Shown piece after piece: positions 44,520 to 56,131 of a stretch of DNA of 64,000 bases (position 1 is the stretch's first letter; each line of letters starts with the position of its first letter). The position numbers were made by a program, and so were the translations under genes. Source of the DNA: Galerina marginata (taxonomy: Eukaryota > Basidiomycota > Agaricomycetes > Agaricales > Galerinaceae); contig JAECYW010000012.1 of assembly GCA_023014335.1 (NCBI GenBank), positions 1-64,000 of the forward strand, read 5' to 3'. The notes under the pieces were generated by a model. The model saw only the letters and a list, made by a program, of their open reading frames with translations. It searched no databases and was not told where the DNA came from.

Positions 44520-45584
44520 CTACACATCCTCTATGGCGTCTAGGTGGAGCGCCAGCTCACCTGTTCCATACACCCGTTACCAATAAATAGCAGGTCGAAA
44601 TTCAAATGAACGTACCCAAGTCAACCTCGTCAGCGTCTGGAGAGGAATCGGCGGTATTTATGATCTGGTTCATGCTGGACGTGGATTTATCCTCGGTCTG
44701 GCAGCTAACCACAAAAGCCACCACTGTGTGGAGAAGGAAAGTTCAAAGGAGCGAAGAGGGGTGAGGGGTGAGAAAGGATGAGACTCTGTGACTGTTATTG
44801 TGTAGCGGAAGGAGAAAGAACTTACAAGAACATATATTGATCACGGCGAGAATGTCCAGAGCCATGATTTCACGGCAGGCGCTTACTGCACCAGGGATCG
44901 GCGCTGCGCTGCGCAGACTGAGAGAATGCTGAAGCTGGGACATGACCGCGCCTGGAAAAAATAAAAGTAACGTGGGTGAACAAGAATCACACTGGTAATG
45001 AAAGCTTTAAGAAGGGAGCGAAAGTGAGAAGGCTCACAAGGGTGCCACCTCGTCATCCCACAGAAGACGATGCTCACTACTATCGCCCCAACCCAGAGGA
45101 GACCTACAGGAACACCTGCATGTTCAATCATCCAGTCATCCAGCTGGCTCGGCATTGCCGAAAATACTAGCATTCTGAAAAGGGACAGTCAATCGATGAC
45201 CGAGGTACATGGGACCAAATGCATCAGGAATTGATCGAGGAGTCAGGAGCGGTCATGTACGATACTAGGACTTACATAACGGAGGAAATGAGTAGAGCCA
45301 TGGCAGCCGTAAGCCCGACGGCGAGAGTCGCTGTGAGTTTGCCAAAGGCATTATCCACAGCGCTGTGATAACCCGGCAGCGAGAGATTGTTCAGCCAGGA
45401 CAGAAGAACCGCAGAGAGGGCGCAGATGGCTATCGAGCAAGTTATAACGGCAGCTGTGCATGTTGCAGGTGACGATGATATACTTAGTACAATGGGTGAG
45501 GCTGCGCGTCGACGTAATTGTGCGTAGATCTCGAACGCACCGAATGAGCCAGAGGAAGAACGCCATTATACGCGAAGGTTCCAT
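44520..45584 (-). CDS. Four-TM membrane protein family, copy H
   Basis: ATG 45584 (MEPSRIMAFFLWLIR). Exon 2 is SIAICALSAVLLSWLNNLSL, then PGYHSAVDNAFGKLTATLAV. Exon 3 is VGLLWVGAIVVSIVFC ending TRWHPC. Exon 4 is MSQLQHSLSLRSAAPIPGAV then SACREIMALDILAVINICSC. Exon 5 gives TVVAFVVSC, a Ser-rich linker and PDADEVDL. Exon 6 is ELALHLDAIEDV with TAG at 44520. First of three tandem units (H, I, J) of about 1.8-1.9 kb sharing flanks such as GTTGATAATTATAAGAGGGC in the I and J units. Confidence 0.75.
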
Positions 45585-46245
45585 TCGTCTTTCTTTGACT
45601 CCCTCTTAGGCTTGGCCACTTAATTTTGTCGATTGTTTCTGCTTGAGGACCGCTATTGCGGAGGAAGGGAACTGAAACTGAAGGCTTGGGTACTGGTAAG
45701 GTGTGTCGTGATCAGGACTCAGCGTATTCTTCTCAGGCTCACGAGTATGTTCCACATCAAATATTCTCCTTCTTCTTCTTGAGCTTGTAGCCTCATTGCC
45801 TTCCTAATACCAAAAACTATCACAGTTAATGTGATCACAATCTTTATAGCCCCCATCCCCCCATCTCCCTGTTATAATTAGCTGCTGCTCAACTAAGATT
45901 GCGAGATACTGGGGAGAAAGAACGGTTTTTTAGTATTATTTTCCAGTGGTTGATAATTATAAGAGGGCAGACTATCAATTGTTGGTGGGCGTCAATCATT
46001 ATTTACCAGGTGGCAGTAAACTTTCCAAGAACTATCGGAAGTTGCAGGCTTGCAGTACAGTCGTACGTAGTCGGTATCTTAATTATGAGCCCGACTTCGC
46101 TCAAATTCCTCCCGGTCTGCGTCACCCTAATCATTAGCTAGCAGGGAACTTGTCTTGAACAACCTGTCCCAAGCTTGTCCAGACCGTCTAAGTCAGTCCT
46201 ACGTAATTCTCGCCTTCCTAATAATACCAGAGGGCTCTCCGATAC

Positions 46246-47308
46246 CTACACATCCTCTATAGCGTCGAGGTGGTGTGCCAATTCACCTGTTCCATACACC
46301 AGTTACCAACAAAGAATAAATTCCAGGTATAAATTCGGATGAACTTACGGAAGTCAATCCCGTCGTCGTCTTGAGAGGAATCGGCGGTGTTCGTATTCAG
46401 ATTCACGCTGATTGTGGATTCCTCCTCGCGCGGGCAGCTAACCACGAAAGCCACCACTGTGTGGAGAAAAAAGTTCGAAGGAACGAAGAAGGGTGAGGGG
46501 TGAGAGACAATAAGACGCTGCAATTGTTATTATGCAGTGGAAGGAGGAAGAACTTACAAGAACATACATTGATCACGGCGAGGATGTCTAACGCCATGAT
46601 TTCACGGCAGGCGCTTACTGCACCAGGGATCGGCGCTGCGTTGCGCAGACTGAGAGAATGCTGAAGGCGGGACATAACCGCGCCTGGAAAGGTGTAGCGC
46701 AAGTTTTAAGGAAAGAGGGAAGGAGAAGAGACTCACAAGGGTGCCACCTCGTCATCCCACAGAAGACGATGCTCATTAATACCGTCCCAACCCAGAGGAG
46801 ACCCACAATATACCATAAATGTTCAGTCACCAAGGCTTCCAGCCGGCTCGGAATTACCAGCTGTGAGAGCATTCTGAAGATGACAGTGAATCGATGAACG
46901 AAGTACAGTGGGGTCAAAAGCATCGGGAATTGATCGGTAGGCCATGTAGGATGCTAAGACTCACAGGATGAAAGAAATGACAAGAGCCAGGGCAGCCGTA
47001 AACCCAACGGCAAGAGTCGCCGTGAGCTTGCCAAAGGCATGGTCCACAGCACTGTGATACCCCGGCAGGGAGAGATTGTTCAGCCAGGACAGGAGAACCG
47101 CAGAGAGGGCGCAGATAGCGATCGAGCAGGTAGTGGCGGTAGCTTTATATGTTGCAGGTGACGATGATTAACAGTGTGTGCGTGCAAAAAGAGTGGTATG
47201 ATATAGTTATACATTGTGAGAAGCTGCACGTAGACGTGACTGTGCTTAGATCTCGAACGTACCGAATGTGAGCCAGAAGAAGAACATCGTTGTACGCGAA
47301 GGTTCCAT
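46246..47308 (-). CDS. Four-TM membrane protein family, copy I
   Basis: ATG 47308 (MEPSRTTMFFFWLTFG). Exon 2 is SIAICALSAVLLSWLNNLSL, then VDHAFGKLTATLAVGFTAAL. Exon 3 is IVGLLWVGTVLMSIVFC ending TRWHPC. Exon 4 is MSRLQHSLSLRNAAPIPGAV. Exon 5 is TVVAFVVSCPREEESTIS with QDDDGIDF in place of DDNEVDL. Exon 6 is ELAHHLDAIEDV with TAG at 46246. Intact and close to copies H and J. Confidence 0.75.
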
Positions 47309-48136
47309 TTGTCTTTCTTTGACTCCTTCTTAGGCTTCACCACTTAATTTTGTCGATTGTTTTTGCTTGAAGACCGCTTTGCGCCAGAAATGAACCGACT
47401 GAAGGCTGGGGTACAGCCTGTAAGGGGTTGCTTGAAGCTTGAAGCTTTGAGGACTTTGCCAGGACTCAGGGAAAGCGTCAAAGCGGAGCTTATTATGTGA
47501 AAGAGGTAAACACGGCTGACGTGGGGTAGTGCATCGATATTGAACGACTAGTACGCGTGTAATCGTTCTGCGCTGAGAGTGATCAACAGCTGCGTCAGGA
47601 CTCAGCGTATTCTTCTCAGGCTCACGAGTATGTTCCACATCAAATATTCTCCCTTTTCTTCCTGAGCTTGTACCCTCATTGCCCTCGTAATCCCAAAAAC
47701 TATCCCAGTTAACATGATCACAACCTCTATATCCCCCATCTCCCCATCTCCCTGTTATAATTAGCTGCTGATCAACTAAGATTGCGAGATAGTACTGGGG
47801 AGAAAGAACGGTTTTTTACTATTATTTCCATCGACAGTGGTTGATAATTATAAGAGGGCATACTATCAATTGTTGGCGGGTGTCAATCATTATTTACCAG
47901 GTGGCAGTAAATTTCCAAGAACTATCAGAAGTTGCAGACTTGCAGTGCAGTCGCATGTAGTCGTTATCTTAATTGTGAGCCCGACTTTGCTCGAATTCCT
48001 CCCGGTCTGCGTCATCCTAATAATTAGTTAGCTGGGAGCTTGAGCTGTCTTCAACAACCTGTCCCAAGCTTGTCCGGACTAAGGCAGTCCTACCCGATTC
48101 TCCTCTTCATAATAACACCAGAGGGCTGTCCGATAC

Positions 48137-49207
48137 CTACACATCCTCTATAGCGTCGAGGTGGTGTGCCAATTCACCTGTTTCATACGCCAATTACCAA
48201 TTACTAACTAAGAATAAATTCCAGGTCAAAATTCGGATGAACGTACGGAAGTCAACCTCGTCTTCGTCTTGAGAGGAATCGGCGGCGTTCGTATTCAGAT
48301 TCACGCTGATTGTGGATTCCTCCTCGCGCGGGCAGCTAACCACGAAAGCCACCACTGTGCGGAGAGGGAAAGTTCGAAGGAGCGAAGTGGGGGGGGAGAG
48401 ACCATAAGACGGTGGAATTTTTCTTATGTAGTGGAAGGAGTAAGAACTTACAAGAACATACATTGATCACGGCGAGAATGTCCAGCGCCATAATTTCACG
48501 GCAGGCGCTTACTGCACCAGGGATCGGCGCTGCGTTGCGCAGACTGAGAGATTGCTGAAGACGGGACACGACCGCGCCTGGAAAAAAAAAGTAATGTGCG
48601 TGAACACGAATTACACCGGCAATGCAAGCTGTAAGGAGAAAGAGAAAGAGAGAAGGCTCACAAGGGTGCCATTTTGTCATCCCACAGAAGACGATGCTCC
48701 CTATTATCGTCCCAACCCAGAGGAGAGCCACAATAGTACCTACAGGTTCAGTTACCCTGGCCTCCAGCTGTTTCGGCATTGTCATCGGTGCAAGCATTCT
48801 GAAGAGGACAGTGATCAATCGAAAACTGAATTACAGCACGATACACAGACGACTCACATGACGAAGGAGATGAGTAGAGCCATGGCAGCCGTAAGCCCGA
48901 CGGCGAGAGTCGCTGTGAGCTTGCCAAAGGCATGGTCCACAGCGCTGTGATAACCCGGCAGAGAGAGGTTGTTCAGCCAGGACAAGAGAATCGCAGAGAG
49001 GACGCAGATGGCAATCGAGCAAGTTATGGTGACAGCTGTGCATGATGCAGGTGACGATGATCGGCAGTGTGTGCGTGCAATGAAGTGATATGATGTAGTT
49101 AAGTAGACAGTATGTGAGGCTGCGCGTGGACGTGATTGTGCTTAGATCTTGAACGTACCGAATGTGAGCAAGAAAAAGAACAATCTTGTGCGGGAAGTTT
49201 CTGGCAT
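48137..49207 (-). CDS. Four-TM membrane protein family, copy J
   Basis: ATG 49207 (MPETSRTRLFFFLLTFG). Exon 2 is SIAICVLSAILLSWLNNLSL, then LTAAMALLISFVM. Exon 3 is IVALLWVGTIIGSIVFC ending TKWHPC. Exon 4 is VSRLQQSLSLRNAAPIPGAV (Met of MSRL changed to Val, so that internal Met is not essential). Exon 5 ends QDEDEVDF. Exon 6 is ELAHHLDAIEDV with TAG at 48137. Last member of the array. No further copy to its right. Confidence 0.75.
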
Positions 49208-50050
49208 TCGTCCTTCTTGGACGCCCTCTTAGGGTTGGCCACTTACTTTTGTCGACTGTTTCTGCTTGAGGTCGACTTTTGGTGCGGAAAGGAATCGAAA
49301 GGCTGGGGGAAGGTGATGGTCCAAGAGAAAGCGTCAAAGCTGTGCGAAAATGGAAAATGGTTGACATGGCCCGCGGGGGCGGTGCACCGATATAAGGGGC
49401 GTTCTCAACAAATCAAATCCTGCGCAGCTTGTAAGTAAGAGGAAAATGCAGAAGCGGATGGGTAGGTCAGGGTTTGGGAACTCGAAAGCCAAAACTTCGA
49501 ACACCTTTGCTGTATGTGTCAATCTAGCGAAGGAAAACTTCAAAGAAAACTTATAAGAATGAGGTCTCTTAGACTTATTACTGCTTATTACAATCCAGGA
49601 AAACCTTGAATCAAAGCCACAGATTCATGCGGAGTCCAGGCGTGAAAGAGGAACCCACTTTACGCACCAGCGTCTGGCCTGATGTCGTTTGCTTGATTCA
49701 ATTTACAAAGAGTTCCCGAAATTAGTAAACTCGTATATATATTCTGGGTTTTGAGAGTATGGTGTTCGTAGGATGAGAAAGAGCCTTGATGGTCTTGTAA
49801 TCATGCTCCAAAATCGGATATGCACCCAGCAGCCTAGCTCAAGTCACCAAGTCACTCAAAGAAGTGCTAGCTCAGACAGTCTGGGCTGGGACTGGACCGA
49901 CAAGGGAAACTTGGTTCAAGGACAGAACCCTTCGGCCGTCGAAGGCGCCATGGATTGGGGAGGGAGGCGGCTGTGGGACGTCTGGGTCTTGGAAGATGCT
50001 ATATGATTATCATAAGGACGGGGAACCTCGCGGAGAAAAGATAGTAGCGC
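49208..50050. other. Flank with a segment shared between the two NTF2-like loci
   Basis: About 49885-49995 matches about 54065-54185 (GGAAACTTGGTTCAAGGA, GGGACGTC.GGGTCTTG). This is the 3' flank of both NTF2-like genes, so the duplication extended past the coding region. No other gene supported. Confidence 0.5.
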
Positions 50051-50482
50051 TTACACAACATTAACAGACGCGGTGACTTGACGGGTAACAGGACCGCCTA
50101 GAACCCTTATGCCCTCTGTGATGACGGCGTTGTAGGAAACGCCAACTGATCCGGCCTGGCAAGTGCATCGGATGTTCAGCGGATGCTACAATAATTTAAG
50201 AAGGGGGTGACGCACCAAAGCAGCTTGCGTAGTGTCGGACGGAACCTCAACCGCGCTCGTAAAAGTAACTGTTGCGCCGGTTTCGTCGAACTTCTCGCCC
50301 TGAACCTGGCTGACGAAGTCCGCGCGCGAGATTGTCACGCCGTTCGAGGTGATAGTAGCTTTGTCGGAGAGGAATGCATCGATGGCACTGGTAAAGTCGG
50401 CCTGGTTGGTGGCCTGGAAGATGGCGTTGATATGTTGCTTGGTCCAGTTGGTGAGATCTGGGAGGACGATAGCAGTGGACAT
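50051..50482 (-). CDS. Small NTF2-like protein, copy 1
   Basis: Two exons. ATG 50482 gives MSTAIVLPDLTNWTKQHINA, then IDAFLSDKATITSNGV and FTSAVEVPSDTTQAA. A short intron follows (near 50215-50158). Exon 2 is GSVGVSYNAVITEGIRVLGG and TRQVTASVNVV, stop 50051. About 130 residues, the size and pattern of small single-domain NTF2-like/SnoaL-like fungal proteins. Substrate unknown. TATA box 80 bases upstream. Confidence 0.7.
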
Positions 50483-50561
50483 ATTGATTTCTTTGAGTGG
50501 GATGTAGGCGAGAAAAGGAATTTAATGGATTGAAGTGAAAAAGAGGGATGCAAGAGCCTGC

Positions 50562-50568
50562 TTTTATA
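50562..50568 (-). promoter_or_regulatory. TATA box of NTF2-like copy 1
   Basis: Minus-strand GAGGGTATAAAAGCAGG. Copy 2 has the equivalent GAGCGGTATAAAACGG at 54773-54779. Confidence 0.6.
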
Positions 50569-51154
50569 CCCTCCCTCGCAGCGGGGGGTACTATTTAAAT
50601 CCTGATTCATATCAGTTCTTAATTGAATGCAGGCTACAAGGAATGGGCGAGGAGTTCGGCGGGGCGCGCCTGTATACTGGAATGCATTCCAGAATCCAGA
50701 GCATTATTTCCTTAACTTCCTTGGCGTTCGGAGGGCTTAAAATAAATGTGGTACGAATACTATCGCGTAAGGATGGCGTTGAACGGAGAACTCGAGAAAC
50801 TTGCCGGAGATATTAATAGCGGTATTTTTGGAGGGGTCCTTGGTTTGCAGGCTATCGACTAGAACGGAAGAAGGCGTCACTTGTATCAACCGACTAGGAC
50901 GTGCTTCCAGTTTATGGACGGCGATATGGTCTTCTAAGGCCCGCTTTTGCATCGGTGCCATATATTGTCCCTTATATGGCGTTTGCATGTCGTCCGGAGC
51001 CGTTTCAGTGCTTGTAGCAAGTAAGGCGTGCTGCGAAATGAATGGTCATTAGCGGGAAAATAGAATGATTGAGGCGGGGTATCGGTTCTGTTTCATGTCA
51101 AATGGATCTTGTTTTCGGCAAAGTTAAGACCTTGTTCTCCTTCGAAATTAGCAG

Positions 51155-52470
51155 TTAAGAATGCTTCAGAAATTGTGTGTTTAATGTAGAGGTTGGGTCA
51201 ACGTGAACTTTGACTGAAACCCTATTGAGTAATGAGCCCGATTACCGCGAGAAACACGGTCTAGACGATTTGCTCACCTCCACCAAGTCCAGTCCCCGAT
51301 CTCCCACCATAAAGTCGCATGACCCAAAAGCTTCGTAGCACCCTCTCCGAAGTTAACCGCCGCCAGCAGAGTGGGATAAAAAAGACCAATCTCCTGGACA
51401 AAACTCGTCTTTGTTATGGACAATAAACAGTATACCGTTGCGGTACTCCGTATATCGTCAGGTGTCCCTTCAGCCTCAACTGCAGAGGTGCTATGATAGC
51501 CATCTAGAGTCAGAGAAACGCTACCCTGACAATCGTTTGTTGACGAGGGAAGCCATGACCGACTGACGAGAACGCGGCATTTGTCGCGTCAGTATTAGAG
51601 TTTTCTTGCCACGAATCAGTTTGTGACTGGGCAAGCAGTTTAGAATTCACTGGTGCAAAGAACCTGGTTGGATCTTTAGATATGTGGTGCTCGTTCTGAA
51701 GAAATTCTTGGGAAATTCGTGAATTGTCGAAGGTGACGGTTAAGGGCAAAAAGCAATAACCAACAGTCACCGGTCACCGGGATCTCGACAAAGTACCCGA
51801 TGTAGCCGGTGATGTCATTCCGGCAAGCACACTTAGTTGTAATTCAACGATCAGCTATATACTAGGTGTCGTCTTGCGCCGACCCACCACCTTGCTTCAA
51901 CCATATACACAAACAAAGGCATTTTTGTTAGACAAAAATCAGTCGTTGTTGGGTTCACGGTTAAGGACATATCACGGAGGAAAAAAAGGCAACTTCGGAA
52001 TACCTTTTCATTTCCACTGTGCACCCCATTTATGTACCTAAAGGAATTAGAGATTTTGAGGGTGATGGACAACTCGGCCTGTTCCCTTCTTCAATCCTGA
52101 TGCCAATTGTCATCCATTTTTATTTATTATCTTGTCATCTTCAGAGACACTGCATACTATATTTTCCTTGGACTTACTCAAGCGTCAAACCAGAATGACC
52201 GGCGCCTAAGATATGAGCAATGACAGTGTTTTCAGCCAGTTTGTTGTACTTGTCCTGGGTCAGAGTCAGTTGCAATAAAGAATGAATAGGGCATGGTGAG
52301 GTGTAGACCATGTAGTAGCACGTGGAGTACGACACACTTTCGACAGCCTGTTGAACTTGAGTCTTGCAGCTCTCGTCCGAGTGTCCGAGAACGGCGATGG
52401 GTTTCATTGAGCTCGAGGACGTGCGTGACCGTGGCGCTGGTGGTTGGTGATCGTTAAGGATGTGCAAGAG
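51155..52470 (-). CDS. Putative multi-exon gene, function not recognised
   Basis: Several minus-strand pieces have good splice borders: KYNKLAENTVIAHILGAGHS with GTAAGT donor (near 52175), YINGVHSGNEK as a small exon (about 52030), RNDITGYIGYFVEIPVTG (about 51820-51770), and HHISKDPTRFFAPVNSK to FPRQQTIVRVAF (51720-51510). QEIGLFYPTLLAAVNFGEGA then HATLWWEIGDWTWW follow, with a last exon VSVKVHVDPTSTLNTQFL ending 51155. The start is unclear; an upstream TGA blocks the frame I expected. Possibly an enzyme of about 300 residues, possibly damaged. No motif I can name. Confidence 0.4.
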
Positions 52471-52798
52471 CAAAAAAGATGCCTCTTGAGTTTAGTCGGT
52501 ATTCAGTCAGGACTTCAAGAAGAATCTCGAATTTTGGAAGAGTATTATGGCGTTGACATTAAACGATATAACGATTATAGAGAACCATTATAGAGACGAG
52601 TACGCTACTTAAATTGAAGCCAGTAGCTCGGATTATGGCAATATAATATGCCCATCCTCAAACGGTTCGTAGAGGATGGTCTGAACATTAGCCAACGACG
52701 GTAGTGGTTATCATATCAGTGATAAATCTAAGAAAAGAGAGTGAGTATACTTTATATGAAACTCAAGAGGTAAGTGCTTACGATGACTTTGTAAAGCT

Positions 52799-53263
52799 CT
52801 ACTGTCGTCGGGGAACGGATGGGCCGCCAAATCCATACATTTCTGAAAGTTGCCCAAACGAACTCTCGAAGTTCTTGCCAGTGGTCGGGCAAACGACAGT
52901 GGGTTGTGATGACGATGACGACAAGTGCTTGGGTTGCTTCTGCACTCTAGGAGGCAGCGATGGAACACCGCCGCCGAAGCCGTAAGATGATGATAAGTGG
53001 CCGAAAGAGGATTCGTAGTCCTTCGTTGAAGGAACTACTGACGAACGCGTCGATGTCGATGTCGATGGGACGGAGGACATGGACGGGCGTGAGCTTGTGG
53101 ATGATGGCTTGGGAGACTTGGAGGCCCTCTTGGGTAGAGATGGGACACTGCCGCTGAAGCCAAATGAGGATGATAATTTTCCGAAAGAGGATTCCCAGTT
53201 CTTCGGAGTGGGCATATGAGATGAGGAAGAGGTCAACAAGGAGGTAGATGACGATGACTGCAT
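52799..53263 (-). CDS. YGFGG-repeat protein, copy 1
   Basis: A 154-residue Ser/Pro-rich protein with a low-complexity start (MQSSSSTSLLTSSSS) and three repeats of the motif [NDK]-[WYF]-ESSFG-x-LSS-S-[FY]-GFGG: NWESSFGKLSSSFGFSG, DYESSFGHLSSSYGFGG and NFESSFGQLSEMYGFGG. The last is the most worn. Spacers are Ser/Lys-rich (SLPKRASKSPKPSS, LPPRVQKQPK). No signal peptide, no TM and no cysteine pattern apart from one Cys. Single exon. I recognise no family. Aromatic/Gly motifs in a disordered background recall self-associating proteins, which is inference only. TATA box at 53360-53366. Confidence 0.7.
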   Translation of the reverse strand: MQSSSSTSLLTSSSSHMPTPKNWESSFGKLSSSFGFSGSVPSLPKRASKSPKPSSTSSRPSMSSVPSTSTSTRSSVVPSTKDYESSFGHLSSSYGFGGGVPSLPPRVQKQPKHLSSSSSQPTVVCPTTGKNFESSFGQLSEMYGFGGPSVPRRQ

Positions 53264-53279
53264 TGTGTTCTTGGCGAGC

Positions 53280-53940
53280 TTCTGTTCGAGATGAGGATTG
53301 TTGTGTATCTTTGGTTGGTAAAGAGTAATTTGACTGAAGTTGCGAGACTATCAACCAGCTTTTATACCTTTCTCTCCTGACTCTGGGACGGGTGCCGTCC
53401 GTGCCTGTTCCATTAACGACCGGCTGCGCTTCCGCAGAAAAAGGAGGGTTCAAGCGCGCATGACTCACACAAGAGCACAACCCTCAGGGCGTGCACCAAT
53501 CATGAAATCTTTAGTCTCCGGGTAGCGCAGCAGTGCCCAAACTATCCCGCAGTAATCGGCAAAAATTAGGAGGTTTCTGCGCGATTCATGAACAATGCGA
53601 TGCCAGAGTCAGGACAGAAAAAGCATTCGAGTCATAAGAGGCACTGCAATTTGTTGCGTGGGAGGCGTTGAATCCGAGTTTTGCTCATCGATGATCGGAG
53701 GAAGGAGAACATGCTCATCTTCACCGTGCAGAACGGAGAAAAGGTCGAGTTGGGCACCGCCACAAGTTCTGCACGGTCCGCAACTCCACGTGATCGCAAA
53801 CTCGCCCCAAATTTCCTTAAGTTCTGAACCGTTTTACTTACGGTCACGATAAACTGCTGTGTTTCGACATAATAAGAGGCAGATAAAAGAGCAAAGTTCA
53901 CTTGTGATTCCAGAGCGGTCCGAGTACGAGTCAGCACTAT
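53280..53940. repeat. Upstream block shared by YGFGG copies
   Basis: Nearly identical to 56150-56800 and partly to 58040-58510. Contains GACCGGCTGCGCTTCCGCAG, GACTCACACAAGAGCACAAC and GCTCATCGATGATCGGAGGA. Open frames here are broken differently in each copy, so it is probably promoter plus a decayed neighbour. Confidence 0.65.
53360..53366 (-). promoter_or_regulatory. TATA box of YGFGG copy 1 (conserved in copies 2 and 3)
   Basis: AGGTATAAAAGCTGGTTGAT on the minus strand. Equivalent boxes lie at 56228-56234 and 58117-58123, each about 100 bases before its ATG. Confidence 0.65.
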
Positions 53941-54235
53941 TGTCTACCGCAACACATTAATTCAGTGAGTTTTACTATAAATTGTTTAACTCCTGCAACA
54001 CGGTCGCCACTTGAGTGTACACCAGTAAGCCTGGTACCAAGGCACGTACTTCAAGTACTCTGAGTCGGAACTGGGCCTTCAATGGAAACTTGGTTCAAGG
54101 AAATTACCCGGCGACCATCGAAGAAGCCATGAATAGGCGAGGGACGCGGCTTGGGGACGTCCGGGTCTTGCTCGATACTACATAATTTAAAATAATTGTC
54201 AGAACTGAGGAGATTCAGTGAAGTGAAGAGTACAC

Positions 54236-54683
54236 TTACACGACGTTAACGGATGCAGTGACTTGACGAGTAACGGCAGCGTCTCGGATGACTATGCCCT
54301 CTGCAACGATGGCATTGTACGAAATTCCAACCGAACCGGCCTAAGTAGGAGAAGGCGTCTATCAGAACCATACTCTCCAATTTATAAAAAACAAAGCAAG
54401 CAAATAGAGTACTCACCGCAACAGGCTGGTCACTATCCTTAGGAACCTCAACCGCACTAATAAAACTAACAACCGCACCACTCTCATCAAACTTCTCCGC
54501 CTGCACCTTGCTAACAAACTCCGCGCGGGAGGTCTTCACGCCGTTCAGCGTGATAGAGGCCTTTTCGGAGAGGAACGCGTTGATTGAGGATGTGAAGTCC
54601 GCTTTGTTCGTGGCTTGGAAGATGGCGGTTATGTGGTTCTTGGTCCAGTTTGTGAGAGTGGGGAGGACGATGGCGGCGGACAT
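54236..54683 (-). CDS. Small NTF2-like protein, copy 2
   Basis: Same structure as copy 1. ATG 54683 gives MSAAIVLPTLTNWTKNHITA, INAFLSEKASITLNGV and FISAVEVPKDSDQPVA. A short intron follows (about 54415-54342), then AGSVGISYNAIVAEGIVIRD and TRQVTASVNVV, TAA at 54236. Without splicing the frame runs into an unrelated tail, so the intron is required. Lies between YGFGG copies 1 and 2 on the same strand. Confidence 0.7.
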
Positions 54684-54772
54684 GGTCGATTCTAATTTCT
54701 TGGTGAGATGTGGTGGGAGAAGGTCAGAGGTGAAATGAATTTGGGGGTGCGAAGCAAACTATTTTGATTCCG

Positions 54773-54779
54773 TTTTATA
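54773..54779 (-). promoter_or_regulatory. TATA box of NTF2-like copy 2
   Basis: Minus-strand GAGCGGTATAAAACGG, 90 bases before the ATG. Confidence 0.6.
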
Positions 54780-55654
54780 CCGCTCTTCACCGTAAGATGT
54801 GTCTAGGCGCTGATTCATATCAGTGCGTAATGTAGGCTTCGGCAAACTGGCTTCGGTTCTAGATTCATTCCTGAGTGCAAACTTCACCAGGTTCCTTGGT
54901 TCCCGGGAGTTTGCAAATAATAGTAGCACTAAGATGACATCGGGCCTCTTACATAGGCTCGATAAATAAAACTAGAACACCGATGGGTATTAATACATTC
55001 AAGTCCATTACTAGTAGAAGGTCGGTGCATTATGACTTTAATGTGCTGTACTGCGTTATTTTGAGATTTCGCTTTACATAATGGCTCTTTCAATGCCTTT
55101 ATTGCGCAGCGCTAAAAAATAATTCCAATCTTATATCGCCCAGCTCTTTCGAGTAGACGCGAGACTCCAAATGCGGATGTGTTTACTATTTATAGCAACG
55201 GCTTTCACGGCACCTTTTGTTACCCGGTTTAGCCGGAATGTTCGAAGGTGAAAGACAATTCAGGTGAAAGCGCGTAGTCTTTTACTCAATAAAAATCAAC
55301 GTCAAGGCTTTAGATTTGTCGTACTATAGCGCTCAACATCAAAGTACTTTTAAGTTGTTTCAACTTGAAATATCGAATTTGAGAGAAATGATAACAAGCA
55401 TTACATCGATGACTGTAGTGAGATATGGTATGGAAGAGTCGGTCGCTCGAGGGATAGGATCCTCGTATTATAATGCACATACGCAGTCCAGCTAAGTAAT
55501 TTTAGCGGTGAATAATTCGCTGAATGGTTGTTGCCAGATTCGACGCGTATAGCGTGAATGGTTGGCGTGATAAGATCTAGGAGAAAAAATTAGGATTTAT
55601 AGTTCGAATATACGAGAGACGTACTAACCATGCAAACAATAGTTCCGGAGGCCT

Positions 55655-56131
55655 CTATCTTCTACTTGACATCGACGAAACGGAGCTCCCGCCGAATCCG
55701 TACGAGGACGATAATTGCCCAAACGAACTTTCGTAGTCCTTGCCAGTGGTCGGGCGACCGACGGTGGGTTGTGACGATGACGAGTGCTTGGGTTGCTTTT
55801 GCACTCTAGGCGGTAGCGATGGAACGCCGCCGCCAAAACCGTATGACGATGACAAGTGGCCGAACGAAGATTCGTAGTCCTTCGTTGAAGGAACTACTGA
55901 CGAACGCGTCGATGTCGATGTTGATGGGACGGAGGACATGGACCGGTGTGAGCTTGTGGAGGATTGTGAGTTCCCGGATGATGGCTTGGATGACTTCTTG
56001 GGGAGGGAAGGGACGCTGCCGTTGAAGCCGTATGAGGATGATAGTTTTCCGTAAGAGGATTCCCAGTTCTTCGGAGTGGGCATATGAGATGAGGAAGAGT
56101 TCAATAAGGAGGTAGATGATGATGACTGCAT
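55655..56131 (-). CDS. YGFGG-repeat protein, copy 2
   Basis: 158 residues, single exon. Repeats are NWESSYGKLSSSYGFNG, DYESSFGHLSSSYGFGG and DYESSFGQLSSSYGFGG, followed by SSVSSMSSRR. It is the most regular of the three copies. Spacers are shorter than in copy 3 but keep SVPSTSTSTRSSVVP. TATA box at 56228-56234. Directly duplicated with its flanks to give copy 3. Confidence 0.7.
   Translation of the reverse strand: MQSSSSTSLLNSSSSHMPTPKNWESSYGKLSSSYGFNGSVPSLPKKSSKPSSGNSQSSTSSHRSMSSVPSTSTSTRSSVVPSTKDYESSFGHLSSSYGFGGGVPSLPPRVQKQPKHSSSSQPTVGRPTTGKDYESSFGQLSSSYGFGGSSVSSMSSRR

Larger units (their letters stand above)
44150..49300. repeat. Three tandem ~1.8-1.9-kb duplication units (copies H, I, J)
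   Basis: Each unit contains one four-TM gene plus 3' flank. Landmarks GTTGATAATTATAAGAGGGC, CATTATTTACCAGGTGGCAG and GATACCTACACATCCTCTAT recur in order. The I and J units are offset by about 1890 bp and the H unit is more diverged, giving a relative age order. Confidence 0.7.
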
